In this document: positions 24,690-34,687 of the stretch, piece after piece
Layout of the letters: each line of letters opens with the position of its first letter
Numbering within the stretch: the stretch's first letter is position 1
Source: Rubrivivax benzoatilyticus JA2 = ATCC BAA-35
GTDB lineage: Bacteria; Pseudomonadota; Gammaproteobacteria; Burkholderiales; Burkholderiaceae_C
Assembly (NCBI RefSeq): GCF_000190375.1
Contig: NZ_AEWG01000084.1
Span: 1 to 41,252 of the forward strand
Length of the DNA stretch: 41,252 nucleotides
Reading direction: 5' to 3'
Program-made: the position numbers and the translations under genes
The notes under the pieces: model-generated
The model's input: only the letters and a program-made list of their open reading frames with translations
Told to the model about the DNA's origin: nothing
Databases searched by the model: none

Positions 24690-25385
24690 ATGAACGACAC
24701 CGAACGACCCATCGAACCCCAAGAACCGGATCACGCCGAGGGCACTCCGTCTGGCGGCTTCTCCCCGCGTCGCCGGCGCTTGCTGAGGGTCGCCGGCGGT
24801 GCCGCGCCGGCCTCGCTGCTGCTGGTCGGCCGCCCGGTGCACGCCACGACCCTCAGCTGCCTGTCGACCTCGGCCTGGGGCTCGATGATGGTCAACCCGT
24901 CGGCCAGCGTCACGACGCGCGCGATCGCCAACGGCACCAAGATCCAGGCCTGGTCGCTGGACCAGTGGTGCCGCAATCTCGAGCAGGTCGGCATCGGCCG
25001 GCCGTGGGACAAGCTGTGTGGGAGTCTCGACAGCAAGAAGTTCGGCAGCAACTTCGACGGCTGGAAGAGAACCGTGCTGGTCAGCCACTTTGACGTGCCC
25101 CGGCCGAGCGGTCTTCACACCAAGGATGTGCTGCTGTTCGATTTGCTCAACAAGATCAACAACTGCGCGGGGCTTGACGATTTCCCGCGCCACATGGTCG
25201 TGGCCTGCCTGAACCAGCGGCTGCTGCAGGGCAAGGGCGTGGACATCGACCCGACGCGCTGCGTGCCGCTGCTGGACGTCAACCAGATGGCCTCCGGCAG
25301 CTACACGCTGCCCTCGGGCAAGTACTGGGGCCGTGCCGAGATCCTCGACTACGTGAAGAACAACAACGTCTCGCGCCCGATCTGA
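24690..25385 (+). CDS. Exported six-cysteine protein of unknown function (HPr-rel-A neighbourhood)
   Basis: 231-aa protein I do not recognise. Residues 26-52 (PRRRRLLRVAGG, a hydrophobic run, then VHA) look like a signal peptide with a twin-arginine flavour, with likely cleavage after A52. The mature part has six cysteines (57, 94, 110, 159, 173, 191), which could form three disulfides, and many Trp/Asn/Lys residues, with a composition softer than its neighbours. There is no hydrolase or cofactor motif. The ATG at 24690 follows GAGGGAG. It is first in a four-gene run with a PqqD-like protein, an HprK-like kinase and a nucleotidyltransferase, so it may be their substrate or output (inference). 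Confidence 0.75.
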   Translation: MNDTERPIEPQEPDHAEGTPSGGFSPRRRRLLRVAGGAAPASLLLVGRPVHATTLSCLSTSAWGSMMVNPSASVTTRAIANGTKIQAWSLDQWCRNLEQVGIGRPWDKLCGSLDSKKFGSNFDGWKRTVLVSHFDVPRPSGLHTKDVLLFDLLNKINNCAGLDDFPRHMVVACLNQRLLQGKGVDIDPTRCVPLLDVNQMASGSYTLPSGKYWGRAEILDYVKNNNVSRPI

Positions 25386-25389
25386 TGGC

Positions 25390-25686
25390 GTGACCGCGGC
25401 GACCTGGTCCCTCACGCACGAGGCGGCGATCCACGTCCGGTCCTGGGACGACTCGGCCTGCGCGATCGCCTTCGACGAACGCAGCGGCGACACCTTCACG
25501 CTCGGCGCGCTGGCGCTGGAGTTGATGGCGATGCTGCACGAGCACGGTGCGCAGTCCGAGCCGGCGCTGGCCGCAGCACTCGCCGCGGAGCTGGGCACCG
25601 AGCTGCCCGCCGACATGGCCGGCGCCATCGGCACCGAACTCGAACAGCTGCGGACATGGGGCCTCGTCGCGCGCCTGGACTCTTGA
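25390..25686 (+). CDS. PqqD-family peptide chaperone-like protein (HPr-rel-A system)
   Basis: 98-aa small protein with the PqqD-like layout: an AIAFDERSGDTFTLGALALELMAML segment that marks the family, then helices ending LRTWGLVARLD. PqqD proteins bind leader peptides of ribosomally made, modified peptides. This branch is listed in databases as the PqqD-like member of the HPr-rel-A system. The start is GTG at 25390, 4 bp after the preceding stop; the stop overlaps the kinase start as TTGA. The bound partner is unknown. Confidence 0.82.
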   Translation: MTAATWSLTHEAAIHVRSWDDSACAIAFDERSGDTFTLGALALELMAMLHEHGAQSEPALAAALAAELGTELPADMAGAIGTELEQLRTWGLVARLDS

Positions 25687-26618
25687 AGATCTCCGACCTC
25701 GATCGTGCGGCGCTGCGCGCGCGGCTCCGCGGCGCCGGCCTGCGGCTGGACCTGCACCCCTTCAGCGCCTGCGTGCGTTCCGAGCTGCCGGCGCTGGCCG
25801 ACGCCGTGGCGCTGCTCTACGCCGACTTCCCGCTCGCCGCCGAGGACGGCTTCGCCGACTTCCATCTCGAGATCCGCGCCGAGCCGCGCTGGCTGCCGTT
25901 CGGCCGCTGGCGCGCGCGTTTCCTCTACGACGGGCTGCCGGCCTTCGTCAGCCTGCCCCGGCGCCAGGCGCCGACGATGCTCGAATGGGGCCTCAACTGG
26001 TGCGTGGCCTCGCACGCCCACCAGTTCCTGGTCTGCCATGCCGCGGTGCTCGAGCGCGACGGCCGCGCGCTCGTGCTGCCGGCGCCGCCGGGCTCGGGCA
26101 AGAGCACGCTGACCGCGGTGCTGGCCCATCGCGGCTGGCGTCTGCTGTCCGACGAGCTCGCGCTGCTGGACCCGGCCACCGGCCTGGTGCACGGCATGGC
26201 GCGTGCCGTCAACCTGAAGAACGCCTCGATCGACCTGGTCACCGGTTTCGTGCCCGAGGCCGTGATGTCGCCGCCGGTGCCGGACACGCTGAAGGGCACG
26301 GTGGCGCTGATGCGCCCGCCGGCCGAGGCCGTGCGCCGCCGCGCCGAGCCGGCACGGCCGGCCTGGGTGGTGCTGCCGCGCTGGCAGGCCGGAGCCCGCG
26401 CCGGCTTCGAGCGGCTCGACCGCGCGCAGGCGGCGCTGCTGCTGGCCGAGCAGTCCTTCAACTACCACGTGCTCGGGCGGCGGGGTTTCGACACGCTGAC
26501 CACGCTGGTCGGCGCCGTCGACTGCCTGAGCTTCCGCTACGGCACGCTCGACGAGCTCGAGCCGGCCTTCGAGGCGCTGGCCGCCGGCCGGCCGCCGGGA
26601 GACGCGCATGGCGCCTAG
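25683..26618 (+). CDS. HprK-related kinase A
   Basis: 311-aa P-loop protein related to the C-terminal kinase domain of HPr kinase/phosphorylase. Walker A is PAPPGSGKST with K140; RLLSDELALLD follows as in HprK-like kinases. I took TTG 25683 (then KISDLDRAALRARL) because it overlaps the PqqD stop by 4 bp and matches the family start; ATG 25656 would overlap by 31 bp and add nine residues. No HPr protein is in the window and the true substrate is unknown; neighbours suggest a peptide or secreted protein. It overlaps the nucleotidyltransferase gene by 11 bp. Confidence 0.85.
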   Translation: MKISDLDRAALRARLRGAGLRLDLHPFSACVRSELPALADAVALLYADFPLAAEDGFADFHLEIRAEPRWLPFGRWRARFLYDGLPAFVSLPRRQAPTMLEWGLNWCVASHAHQFLVCHAAVLERDGRALVLPAPPGSGKSTLTAVLAHRGWRLLSDELALLDPATGLVHGMARAVNLKNASIDLVTGFVPEAVMSPPVPDTLKGTVALMRPPAEAVRRRAEPARPAWVVLPRWQAGARAGFERLDRAQAALLLAEQSFNYHVLGRRGFDTLTTLVGAVDCLSFRYGTLDELEPAFEALAAGRPPGDAHGA

Positions 26619-27714
26619 CCTGCTCGTGCGTGTGCTGCGGGAGCCGGCACGCGCTGCCGCGCTGGCGCCGGCCGGCTGGGACCTGCTGGTGCGCCAGGCG
26701 CGCCGCGCCAACCTGATCGCCCGGCTGCACGACGCGCTGGCCGAGGCCGGCGTCCAGGCGCCGCCGCCGGCGCAGGCCCATCTGGCGGCCGCGCGCCAGA
26801 TCGCCGACGCCCAGCGCCAGCGCATGCGCTGGGAGCTGGCCTGCATTGCCGAGGCCCTGGCCGGGGTCACGCCGCACTGCGTCGTGCTCAAGGGCGGCGC
26901 CTACCTGGCGCTGGACCTGCCGCTGGCGCGCTCGCGGCTGTACGGCGACCTCGACATCCTCGTGCCGCGTGCGGCGCTGGCCGACGTCGAGAGCGCGCTG
27001 CTGATCCACGGCTGGATCGTCGAAGGCCTGTCGGCCTACGACGAGCAGTACTACCGCCGCTGGATGCACGAGTTGCCGCCGATGCGCCACCGCAGCCGCG
27101 AGACGGCGCTCGACGTGCACCACACGCTGCTGCCGCTGACCTCGCGCACCGCGCTGGACACGCCGGCGCTGTTCGAGGACCTGCGCCCGCTGGCCGCCTG
27201 GCCCGGCCTGTCGACGCTGGCGCCGGCCGACCTGCTGCTGCACAGCGCAACCCACCTGTTCCACGAAGGCGAGTTCGCCCACGGGCTGCGCGACCTGTTC
27301 GACCTGGACGCGCTGGTGCGCCACTTCGGCGGCGAGGCCGCCTACTGGGACCGCGTCGTCGAACGCGCCGGCCGGCTGGGGCTGCGGCGCTCGCTGCACT
27401 ATGCGCTGCGCCACAGCGCGCGTGCGCTCGGCACGCCGGTGCCGCCGGAGGTCCAGCGTGAACTGCAGCGCGCGGCGCCGCCGTGGCCGCTGCCGGCGCT
27501 GCTCGACGCCTGTTACGCGCGGGCGCTGCAGCCGCAGCACCCGAGTTGCGAGACGCCGGGGGCGCCGCCGGCGCGGCTGGCGCTGTACCTGCGTTCGCAC
27601 TGGCTGCGCATGCCGCTGCCGCTGCTCGCCCGCCACCTCGCGCGCAAGGCCTGGCGCCGGTTCAGCGGCGCCGAGCGCCGCGAGCAGGAGGCCGCGCAGC
27701 GCCAGCAGGCCTGA
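26608..27714 (+). CDS. Nucleotidyltransferase family protein (NTP_transf_5 type)
   Basis: 368-aa protein with the polymerase-beta-like active site: VVLKGGAYLALDLP, then LYGDLDILV with D114 and D116 as likely metal ligands, and HHTLLPL and LLLHSATHLFHEGEFAHGLRDLFDL downstream, as in the NTP_transf_5 family. It probably transfers a nucleotide to an unknown acceptor. It is the last gene of the four-gene run and overlaps the kinase by 11 bp. The same trio (PqqD-like, HprK-like kinase, NTP_transf_5) also occurs in some lasso-peptide clusters, but the cyclase and protease of those clusters are missing here. Confidence 0.85.
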   Translation: MAPSLLVRVLREPARAAALAPAGWDLLVRQARRANLIARLHDALAEAGVQAPPPAQAHLAAARQIADAQRQRMRWELACIAEALAGVTPHCVVLKGGAYLALDLPLARSRLYGDLDILVPRAALADVESALLIHGWIVEGLSAYDEQYYRRWMHELPPMRHRSRETALDVHHTLLPLTSRTALDTPALFEDLRPLAAWPGLSTLAPADLLLHSATHLFHEGEFAHGLRDLFDLDALVRHFGGEAAYWDRVVERAGRLGLRRSLHYALRHSARALGTPVPPEVQRELQRAAPPWPLPALLDACYARALQPQHPSCETPGAPPARLALYLRSHWLRMPLPLLARHLARKAWRRFSGAERREQEAAQRQQA

Positions 27715-27744
27715 CCCGGCAGGCCCGACGGCGCGGCCCGGTCT

Positions 27745-30510
27745 TCAGCTCGCCTTCTTCAGCAGCTCGGCGACCTCGGCCTGGCCGTCGAAGCCCGGGC
27801 CGAGCTTGGCCAGCTTGTCGAGCTCGGCGCGCGCGCCGGTCTTGTCGCCCGACTGCAGCATCAGCTTGGCCAGCGTCAGCCGCAGCGACGGCGAGTCGGG
27901 CGACCGCTGCACGGTCTCCTTCTGCAACTGCAGCGCGCGCGGCAGCTGGCCTTCGGCGGCCGCGGCCAGCGCCAGCGTGTCGCGCAGCGCCGGCTGGCCC
28001 GGGGCCAGCGTGTTCGCCTTCTCGGCCAGCGCCAGCGCGCCGGGCTTGTGCTGCTGCAGCATCAGCCAGGCGACGTTGTTCAGCGCCATCGGGTTGGACG
28101 GCTGGCGCTGCAGCACGTCGCGGTAACGCGCCTCGGCGGCGGCCCAGTCCTTCGTGGCCAGCGCCAGGTCACCGAGGTGGAAGCGGAACGCGATGTCGTC
28201 CGGGTGCTGCTTCTGCCAGCTGGCGGCGAAGCGCTCGGCCTCGTCGCCTTGCCCGGCGGCGCGCAGCGTCGCGTGCAGCCGGATCGCCGACTCGGCGCCC
28301 GGCGCCTTCTGCACGGCGCTGCGGATCAGCGCGAGCGCCGCCTCGGGCTTGCGCCGCGCGGTCTCGACGTCGGCCTCGGCGAGATAACCGATGGCCTCGC
28401 CGGGGCGCTGCTTCTGGATCTCGCGCGCCAGCGCCACGGCCTCGGCATAACGCCCGCTGCCGGCGTACAGGCCGAGCAGCGCGCGCTGGGCGGGCAGCAG
28501 GCGCGGCGCGAGTTCCAGCGCGGCCTTGAGGCTGCGCTCGGCGCCGGCCTCGTCCTTCAGGCCCAGATAGGCGTCGGCCTGGCCGAGCAGCCCGGCCGGC
28601 GAGCGCGGCTGCAGCTGGGCGAGCTTCTGGAAGCTCGTCAGCGCCTGCTGGTAGTCGCGGTTGGCCAGCTCGCTGCGGGCCAGCGCGGCGAGCAGCTCGC
28701 GGCTGGACGGCAGCGCCGCCACGGCCTCGCGGGCCGCCGACAGCGCCCCGCGGGTGTCGCGCCGGGCGAGGCGGTCGTCGATCAGCCGCAGCCGCGGCAG
28801 CGCCTCGTTGGGCGCGGCCTTCACCGCGGCCGCGTACTGGGTGCTGGCGGCGTCGGCGCCGCCGCCGGTGCGCTCGTGCCACTCGGCCAGCGCCAGCATC
28901 GCGCGCCAGTTCTTCGGGTCGCGCGCCAACTCGTCGTCGAAACGCTTGCGCGCCGCGTCGGCCTTGCCCTCGGCCAGGTCGAGCGCGGCCAGGCTGGCGA
29001 CGGCCGGGAAGTAGGAGGCGTCGCGTTCGAGCGCGCGCCCGAACGCGGCACGTGCGCCGGCGCGGTCGTTGCCGAGCAGCAGCACGCGGCCGCGCATCAG
29101 CTCGGGCGTCGGGTCCTGGGGCCGCTTGGCGTCCAGGCCGTCGATGGCCTTCAGCGCCTTGGCGCGGTCGCCCTGGCGCAGGTACGAGGCGATCAGCGCC
29201 ATGTCGGCGCCGACCCCCGACTCGTGCGCCGCCAGCGTCTCCAGCTCACCCAGGCCGGCGCTGGTGTCGCCGCGCCCGATCTTGCCGAGCGCGACCGCGG
29301 TGCGCGCGCGCGGGTTCTGCGGCGCGACCTTGGCCGCCTGCGCGAACACCGCCTCGGCCTGGCGCGCCTCGCCGATCTGCAGGTACGCCTGGCCGGCCAG
29401 CAGCAGCGTCTCGGCGCGTGCCTTGCCGCTGTCGAGTTCGGGCTGCAGCAGCGCCAGCGTCTTGTCGGCCTGGCCGGTGCGCAAATAGGTCTCGGCGAGC
29501 AGGCGGGTGGCCAGCGGCATGCCGGGCTGCAGCTTCACGGCCTGGGCCAGCAGGGTCTCGGCCTGGGGCAGGGCGCGCAGCTGGTATTCGGCGGCGCCGG
29601 CCAGCTGCAGCACGAGGGGGTTGTTCGGTGCGGCCTGCACCAGCGGCTGCGTCAGCCGCCGCACGCCTTCGAAGTCGCTGCGCAGGTAGGCGGTCTGGGC
29701 CTGCAGCAGACGCGTGCCGGCCAGGTCGGGCAGTTTCTTGGCGAGCTGCTGGACATGGGCCTCGGCGCCTGCCACGTCGCCGGCGGCGACGAGCAGCGCG
29801 ACGAGCGACTGGTGCGCCGTCATCTGCCGCGGGTCGGCCTCGACGGCCTTGCGGTAGGCCGCCAGCGCGGCGTCGCGGTCCTGGCGTCCGTACTGCTCGA
29901 GCTGGCCCTTCAGCAGCCAGGCCTCGGCGTTGCGGGCGTCGGCGCCGGTCAGCTCGTCGGTCAGGCGCAGGGCGCCGTCGAGGTCGGCCCGGGCGGCCAG
30001 TTGCCGCGCCTTCAGCAGCTTGGCCGGCGCGTAGCCCGGCTGGGCCTGCAGCGCGGCCTCGACCGCCTGTTCGGCCTTGGGCGTCTGGTCGAGCCGCAGA
30101 TAGGCCATCGCCAGCGTCGTCGACAGGTCGGCGTCGGCCTCGGGCTGGCCCAGGCGCGTCGCGCCCCAGGTCTGCACGACGCGGCGCTCGTCGCCGGCGG
30201 CCAGCGTGGCGCGTGCCAGCGCCGGCACGACCCGCGCCTCGGGCAGCTTGAGCATCTCGGCCTTGCGCAGCTCGACGACGGCGCCGGCGGCGTCGCCCAT
30301 GGCCAGCAGCGTCGTGCCCAGCAGCAGCCGGGCCTCGGCGAGGTCGGGGTTCTTCTGCAGCGCCGACTTCAGCGAGATGGTCGCCGACTTGCTGTCGTTC
30401 TGCGCCAGCGACTGCTTCGCGGTGGCGAGCAGCTCTTCTTCGGACGGGCCGCCGCAGGCGGCGAGCAGCGCCGCGACGGTGATCGCGACGGCGGTCAGGG
30501 AGTGTTTCAT
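27745..30510 (-). CDS. prsT: PEP-CTERM system TPR-repeat lipoprotein PrsT, second copy
   Basis: 921-aa lipoprotein. The signal peptide ends in the lipobox LLAAC (Cys about 20); the rest is tetratricopeptide repeats, a protein-binding superhelix on the outer membrane or periplasmic side. It is typical of PrsT proteins of exosortase/PEP-CTERM loci, probably acting in exopolysaccharide assembly or export. It is clearly paralogous to the gene before it: both start KSALQ-NP and both end in ...LAKLGP-F-GQ-EV--LLK. The start ATG 30510 shares one base with the stop of the first copy (TGATG); the extra in-frame GTG at 30513 is less likely. Confidence 0.92.
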   Translation of the reverse strand: MKHSLTAVAITVAALLAACGGPSEEELLATAKQSLAQNDSKSATISLKSALQKNPDLAEARLLLGTTLLAMGDAAGAVVELRKAEMLKLPEARVVPALARATLAAGDERRVVQTWGATRLGQPEADADLSTTLAMAYLRLDQTPKAEQAVEAALQAQPGYAPAKLLKARQLAARADLDGALRLTDELTGADARNAEAWLLKGQLEQYGRQDRDAALAAYRKAVEADPRQMTAHQSLVALLVAAGDVAGAEAHVQQLAKKLPDLAGTRLLQAQTAYLRSDFEGVRRLTQPLVQAAPNNPLVLQLAGAAEYQLRALPQAETLLAQAVKLQPGMPLATRLLAETYLRTGQADKTLALLQPELDSGKARAETLLLAGQAYLQIGEARQAEAVFAQAAKVAPQNPRARTAVALGKIGRGDTSAGLGELETLAAHESGVGADMALIASYLRQGDRAKALKAIDGLDAKRPQDPTPELMRGRVLLLGNDRAGARAAFGRALERDASYFPAVASLAALDLAEGKADAARKRFDDELARDPKNWRAMLALAEWHERTGGGADAASTQYAAAVKAAPNEALPRLRLIDDRLARRDTRGALSAAREAVAALPSSRELLAALARSELANRDYQQALTSFQKLAQLQPRSPAGLLGQADAYLGLKDEAGAERSLKAALELAPRLLPAQRALLGLYAGSGRYAEAVALAREIQKQRPGEAIGYLAEADVETARRKPEAALALIRSAVQKAPGAESAIRLHATLRAAGQGDEAERFAASWQKQHPDDIAFRFHLGDLALATKDWAAAEARYRDVLQRQPSNPMALNNVAWLMLQQHKPGALALAEKANTLAPGQPALRDTLALAAAAEGQLPRALQLQKETVQRSPDSPSLRLTLAKLMLQSGDKTGARAELDKLAKLGPGFDGQAEVAELLKKAS

Positions 30511-33287
30511 CACAGGGTCTTGAGGAGGCGGGTCACTTCGTCTTGGCCGCGGAAGGACGGGCCGAGCTTGGCGAGCGATTCGAGTTCGGCCCGGGCCGCC
30601 GCCTTGTCGCCGTTGGCCATCAGCAGGCGGGCCAGGCCGAGGCGGTAGTTCGGCACCTCGGGGGCCTTGGCGACGGCTTCACGCTGCGTCTGCACGGCGC
30701 GCGGCAGCTGCTTGTCGGCGGCCAGCGCGCCGGCCAGCGTGTCCAGCACCGACGCGTTGCCCGGGGCCAGCTGCAGCGCCCGTTCGGCGACGGCCACCGC
30801 GCCGGGCTTGCCCTGGCGGACCATCAGCCAGGCGACGTTGTTGTGCGCCACGGCGTCGTTGGGCCGCAGCGCGATGACCTTGCGAAAGCGCGCCTCGGCC
30901 TGGGCGAACTGCCCCCGGTCGAGCGCCGCGCCGCCCAGGTGGTTCTGGAAGTCGGCGTCCTTCGGATGCTCGGTCTCCCAGGCGGCGGCAAAACGTTCGG
31001 CCTCGGCCTGGCGCCCGGCCAGGCTCAGCAGCGCATGCTGCCGCACCGCCACCGCAGTGGCGGGCTGGCGCTGCAGCGCGACGCGCGTCGCCGCCAGCGC
31101 CGCCGGCCATTGCTTCTGCGCCGACAGCACCTCGGATTCGAGCAGCGGGCCGGCGGCCTCGCGCGGGCGCTGCCGGCCGACCTCGCGTGCGACCTGCAGC
31201 GCCTCGTCGTAGTGCTGGCTCGCCAGCGCGACCTGCACCAGGCGCTGCTGCGCCGGCAGGTGCTCGGGTGCGGCCTTCAGGGCCCGGCGCAGCGCCTGCA
31301 TCGCGGCGTCCGGGTTCTTCATCGCCACGTAGGTGTCGGCCATGCGCATCTGCGGCCCCGGCAGCTCGGGCTGGGCCGCGGCGACCTTGCCGAAGGTGGC
31401 CAGGGCTTGTTGCGTGTCGCCCACCGCGAGCTGCGCCACGCCCAGCGCGTCGAGCAGGCGCACGTCGTCGGGCACCGCGGCGACGGCCTCGTTGGCAGCG
31501 GTCAGCGCCGCCTTGTGATCGCCCAGGCCGAGGAAGTGCTCGACCAGCACCAGCCGCGGCGCGGCCTCGCCGGGGTTGGCCTTGACGGCGGCGGCGAGCA
31601 GGCCGCCGACCTCGGCGGCACCGGCGCCGGTGCGCTGCTTCAGGTCGGCGATCGCCAGCAGTGCGCGGTAGTCGCGCGGGTCCTGCTCCCGCAGCGCCTC
31701 GAAGCGCTTGATCGCCTCCTGCGGCTTGTTCTCGGCGAAGTCGATGGCCGCCAGCCCGGCCACGGCCGGGAAGTAGGCCGGGTCCAGCTCGGCCGCCCGG
31801 GTGTAGGCCGCGCGGGCGCCGGGCGCGTCGCCGCGCTGGCCCAGGATGCGGCCGCGCAGCAGGTGCGGCAGCGGCTGGCCCTGCATCTTCTTCTCGAGCC
31901 GGCCGGTCGCCGCCAGCGCGGCGTCGACCTGGCCGACGCGCAGCCGGGCGCTGATCAGCGCCAGGTCGGCGTAGTTGCCGGGGTCCTGCGTGGCGATGTG
32001 CTCGAGCTGCGCGAAGCCGTCGTCGGTCTGGCCCTTGGCGATCTGCGTCAGCGCCAGCGCGGTCGAGACCTTCGGGTCGCGCGGGTCGATCGCCGCCGCG
32101 CGCTTGAAGTAGCGCTCCGCGGTCGCCATGTCGCCGCTCTGCAGGTAGGCCTCGGCCGCTGCCGCCAGCGACGGGGCGTCCGGCCGCGGCCCTTCCAGCA
32201 CCGGCTTGATCGCCTGCAGCGCCTTGGCCGGCTGGCCGGCGCGCAGATGGGTCTGGGCCAGCAGCCGGCGCGCCGTGCCCAGCCGCGGCTCCTGCTGGAT
32301 CGCGCGGTTGAGGAAGGACTCCGCGAGCAGCAGCCGGCCTTCGCGGAACTCGATCGCGCCGGCCAGCTGCAGCAGGCGCACGCTGGTCGGCGCCAGCTTC
32401 AGCAACTGCTGCACGCCGTCGCGCGCGCGCTTGACGTCGCCGTCGAGCAGCGCGACCTGGGCGTCGTAGTAGCGCGTGTCGGGATGCTGCGGCAGCACCT
32501 TCTTCATCGCCGCGACCATCGCGCGCAGGCCCTCGACGTCGCTGCGCTCCAGCAGCAGCGGCACCAGCGCGGCGTAGGCCGGCAGGTGGCGCGGCTCGGC
32601 CTCCAGCGCCGAGCGGAAGGCGGCCATCGCGCCGTCGTTGTCGCCGAGGCTCCAGCGCAGCACGTTGCCCTTGAGCAGCCAGGCGTTGGCGTTGCCCGGC
32701 GCGTCCGCCAGGATGCCGTCGACGCGCTCCAGCGTCTGCCGCGGCGACTCGGTGCGCGTCAGCAGGCGCGCCTCCTGCAGCCGGGCGGTGATGTTCTTCG
32801 GGTCCAGCCGGAGCGCCTGGTCGACGGCCGCCTGGCTGCGGTCGGAGTCGCCGAGCGCGGCGTGGGCCAGCGCCACCTGGGCCCGCAGTTCGGCGCCGGC
32901 GACACGGTCGCCGAGCTCGAAGCGGCCGTACAGGTCGGCGACCTGCTTGGCCTCGCCGCGTGCGACCATCGCCTTGGCCAGCAGCGGCAGCACCGCGTTG
33001 TCGTCCCAGCGCAGGTCGTGCGCCTTGCCGAGCTCGATCTGCGCGGCGGCCATGTCGCCGCTCTCGAACAGCGTGCGCCCAAGCAGGAAGCGGGCCTCGG
33101 CCGACTGCGGGTTGCCCTGCAGCGCGGACTTCAGCTCGATGATCGCCGCCGGGCGGTCGTTGTTCTGCAGGTGCCCCTTGGCCGACGCGATCAGCTCCGT
33201 GTCGGACTTGGCGCCGCAGCCGACGAGGCCGGCGAGGGCGACGGAGATCGCCGCGGCGATGCCCAGGCGCTGAAGTGTCGAACTCAC
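30510..33287 (-). CDS. prsT: PEP-CTERM system TPR-repeat lipoprotein PrsT, first copy
   Basis: 925-aa TPR lipoprotein with signal peptide and lipobox LVGC (Cys about 24), followed by some twenty TPR-like units (for example AIIELKSALQGNPQSAEARFLLGRTLFESGDM). The start is GTG at 33287 preceded by GGGAGACCAC; the frame is open upstream, but the signal peptide fixes the start. It lies 26 bp after prsR in the prsK-prsR-prsT-prsT run. The role in exopolysaccharide or PEP-CTERM protein handling is inferred from the family's constant association with these loci. Confidence 0.92.
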   Translation of the reverse strand: MSSTLQRLGIAAAISVALAGLVGCGAKSDTELIASAKGHLQNNDRPAAIIELKSALQGNPQSAEARFLLGRTLFESGDMAAAQIELGKAHDLRWDDNAVLPLLAKAMVARGEAKQVADLYGRFELGDRVAGAELRAQVALAHAALGDSDRSQAAVDQALRLDPKNITARLQEARLLTRTESPRQTLERVDGILADAPGNANAWLLKGNVLRWSLGDNDGAMAAFRSALEAEPRHLPAYAALVPLLLERSDVEGLRAMVAAMKKVLPQHPDTRYYDAQVALLDGDVKRARDGVQQLLKLAPTSVRLLQLAGAIEFREGRLLLAESFLNRAIQQEPRLGTARRLLAQTHLRAGQPAKALQAIKPVLEGPRPDAPSLAAAAEAYLQSGDMATAERYFKRAAAIDPRDPKVSTALALTQIAKGQTDDGFAQLEHIATQDPGNYADLALISARLRVGQVDAALAATGRLEKKMQGQPLPHLLRGRILGQRGDAPGARAAYTRAAELDPAYFPAVAGLAAIDFAENKPQEAIKRFEALREQDPRDYRALLAIADLKQRTGAGAAEVGGLLAAAVKANPGEAAPRLVLVEHFLGLGDHKAALTAANEAVAAVPDDVRLLDALGVAQLAVGDTQQALATFGKVAAAQPELPGPQMRMADTYVAMKNPDAAMQALRRALKAAPEHLPAQQRLVQVALASQHYDEALQVAREVGRQRPREAAGPLLESEVLSAQKQWPAALAATRVALQRQPATAVAVRQHALLSLAGRQAEAERFAAAWETEHPKDADFQNHLGGAALDRGQFAQAEARFRKVIALRPNDAVAHNNVAWLMVRQGKPGAVAVAERALQLAPGNASVLDTLAGALAADKQLPRAVQTQREAVAKAPEVPNYRLGLARLLMANGDKAAARAELESLAKLGPSFRGQDEVTRLLKTL

Positions 33288-33313
33288 GTGGTCTCCCTTC
33301 GTCGGCCGGGCGC

Positions 33314-34683
<1,370 letters not shown>

Positions 34684-34687
<4 letters not shown>

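Noticed and set aside
25390..27714. Lasso-peptide biosynthesis cluster
   Set aside because: A PqqD-like protein, kinase and nucleotidyltransferase are present, but there is no asparagine-synthetase-like cyclase, no transglutaminase-like protease, and no typical precursor.
28048..30648. Very long open frame antisense to the second prsT (and similar ones at 30543-33347 and 34714-36840)
   Set aside because: They mirror real TPR and kinase genes, encode low-complexity Arg/Gln/Leu/Gly/His-rich products typical of antisense frames in GC-rich DNA, and have no domain or ribosome site.
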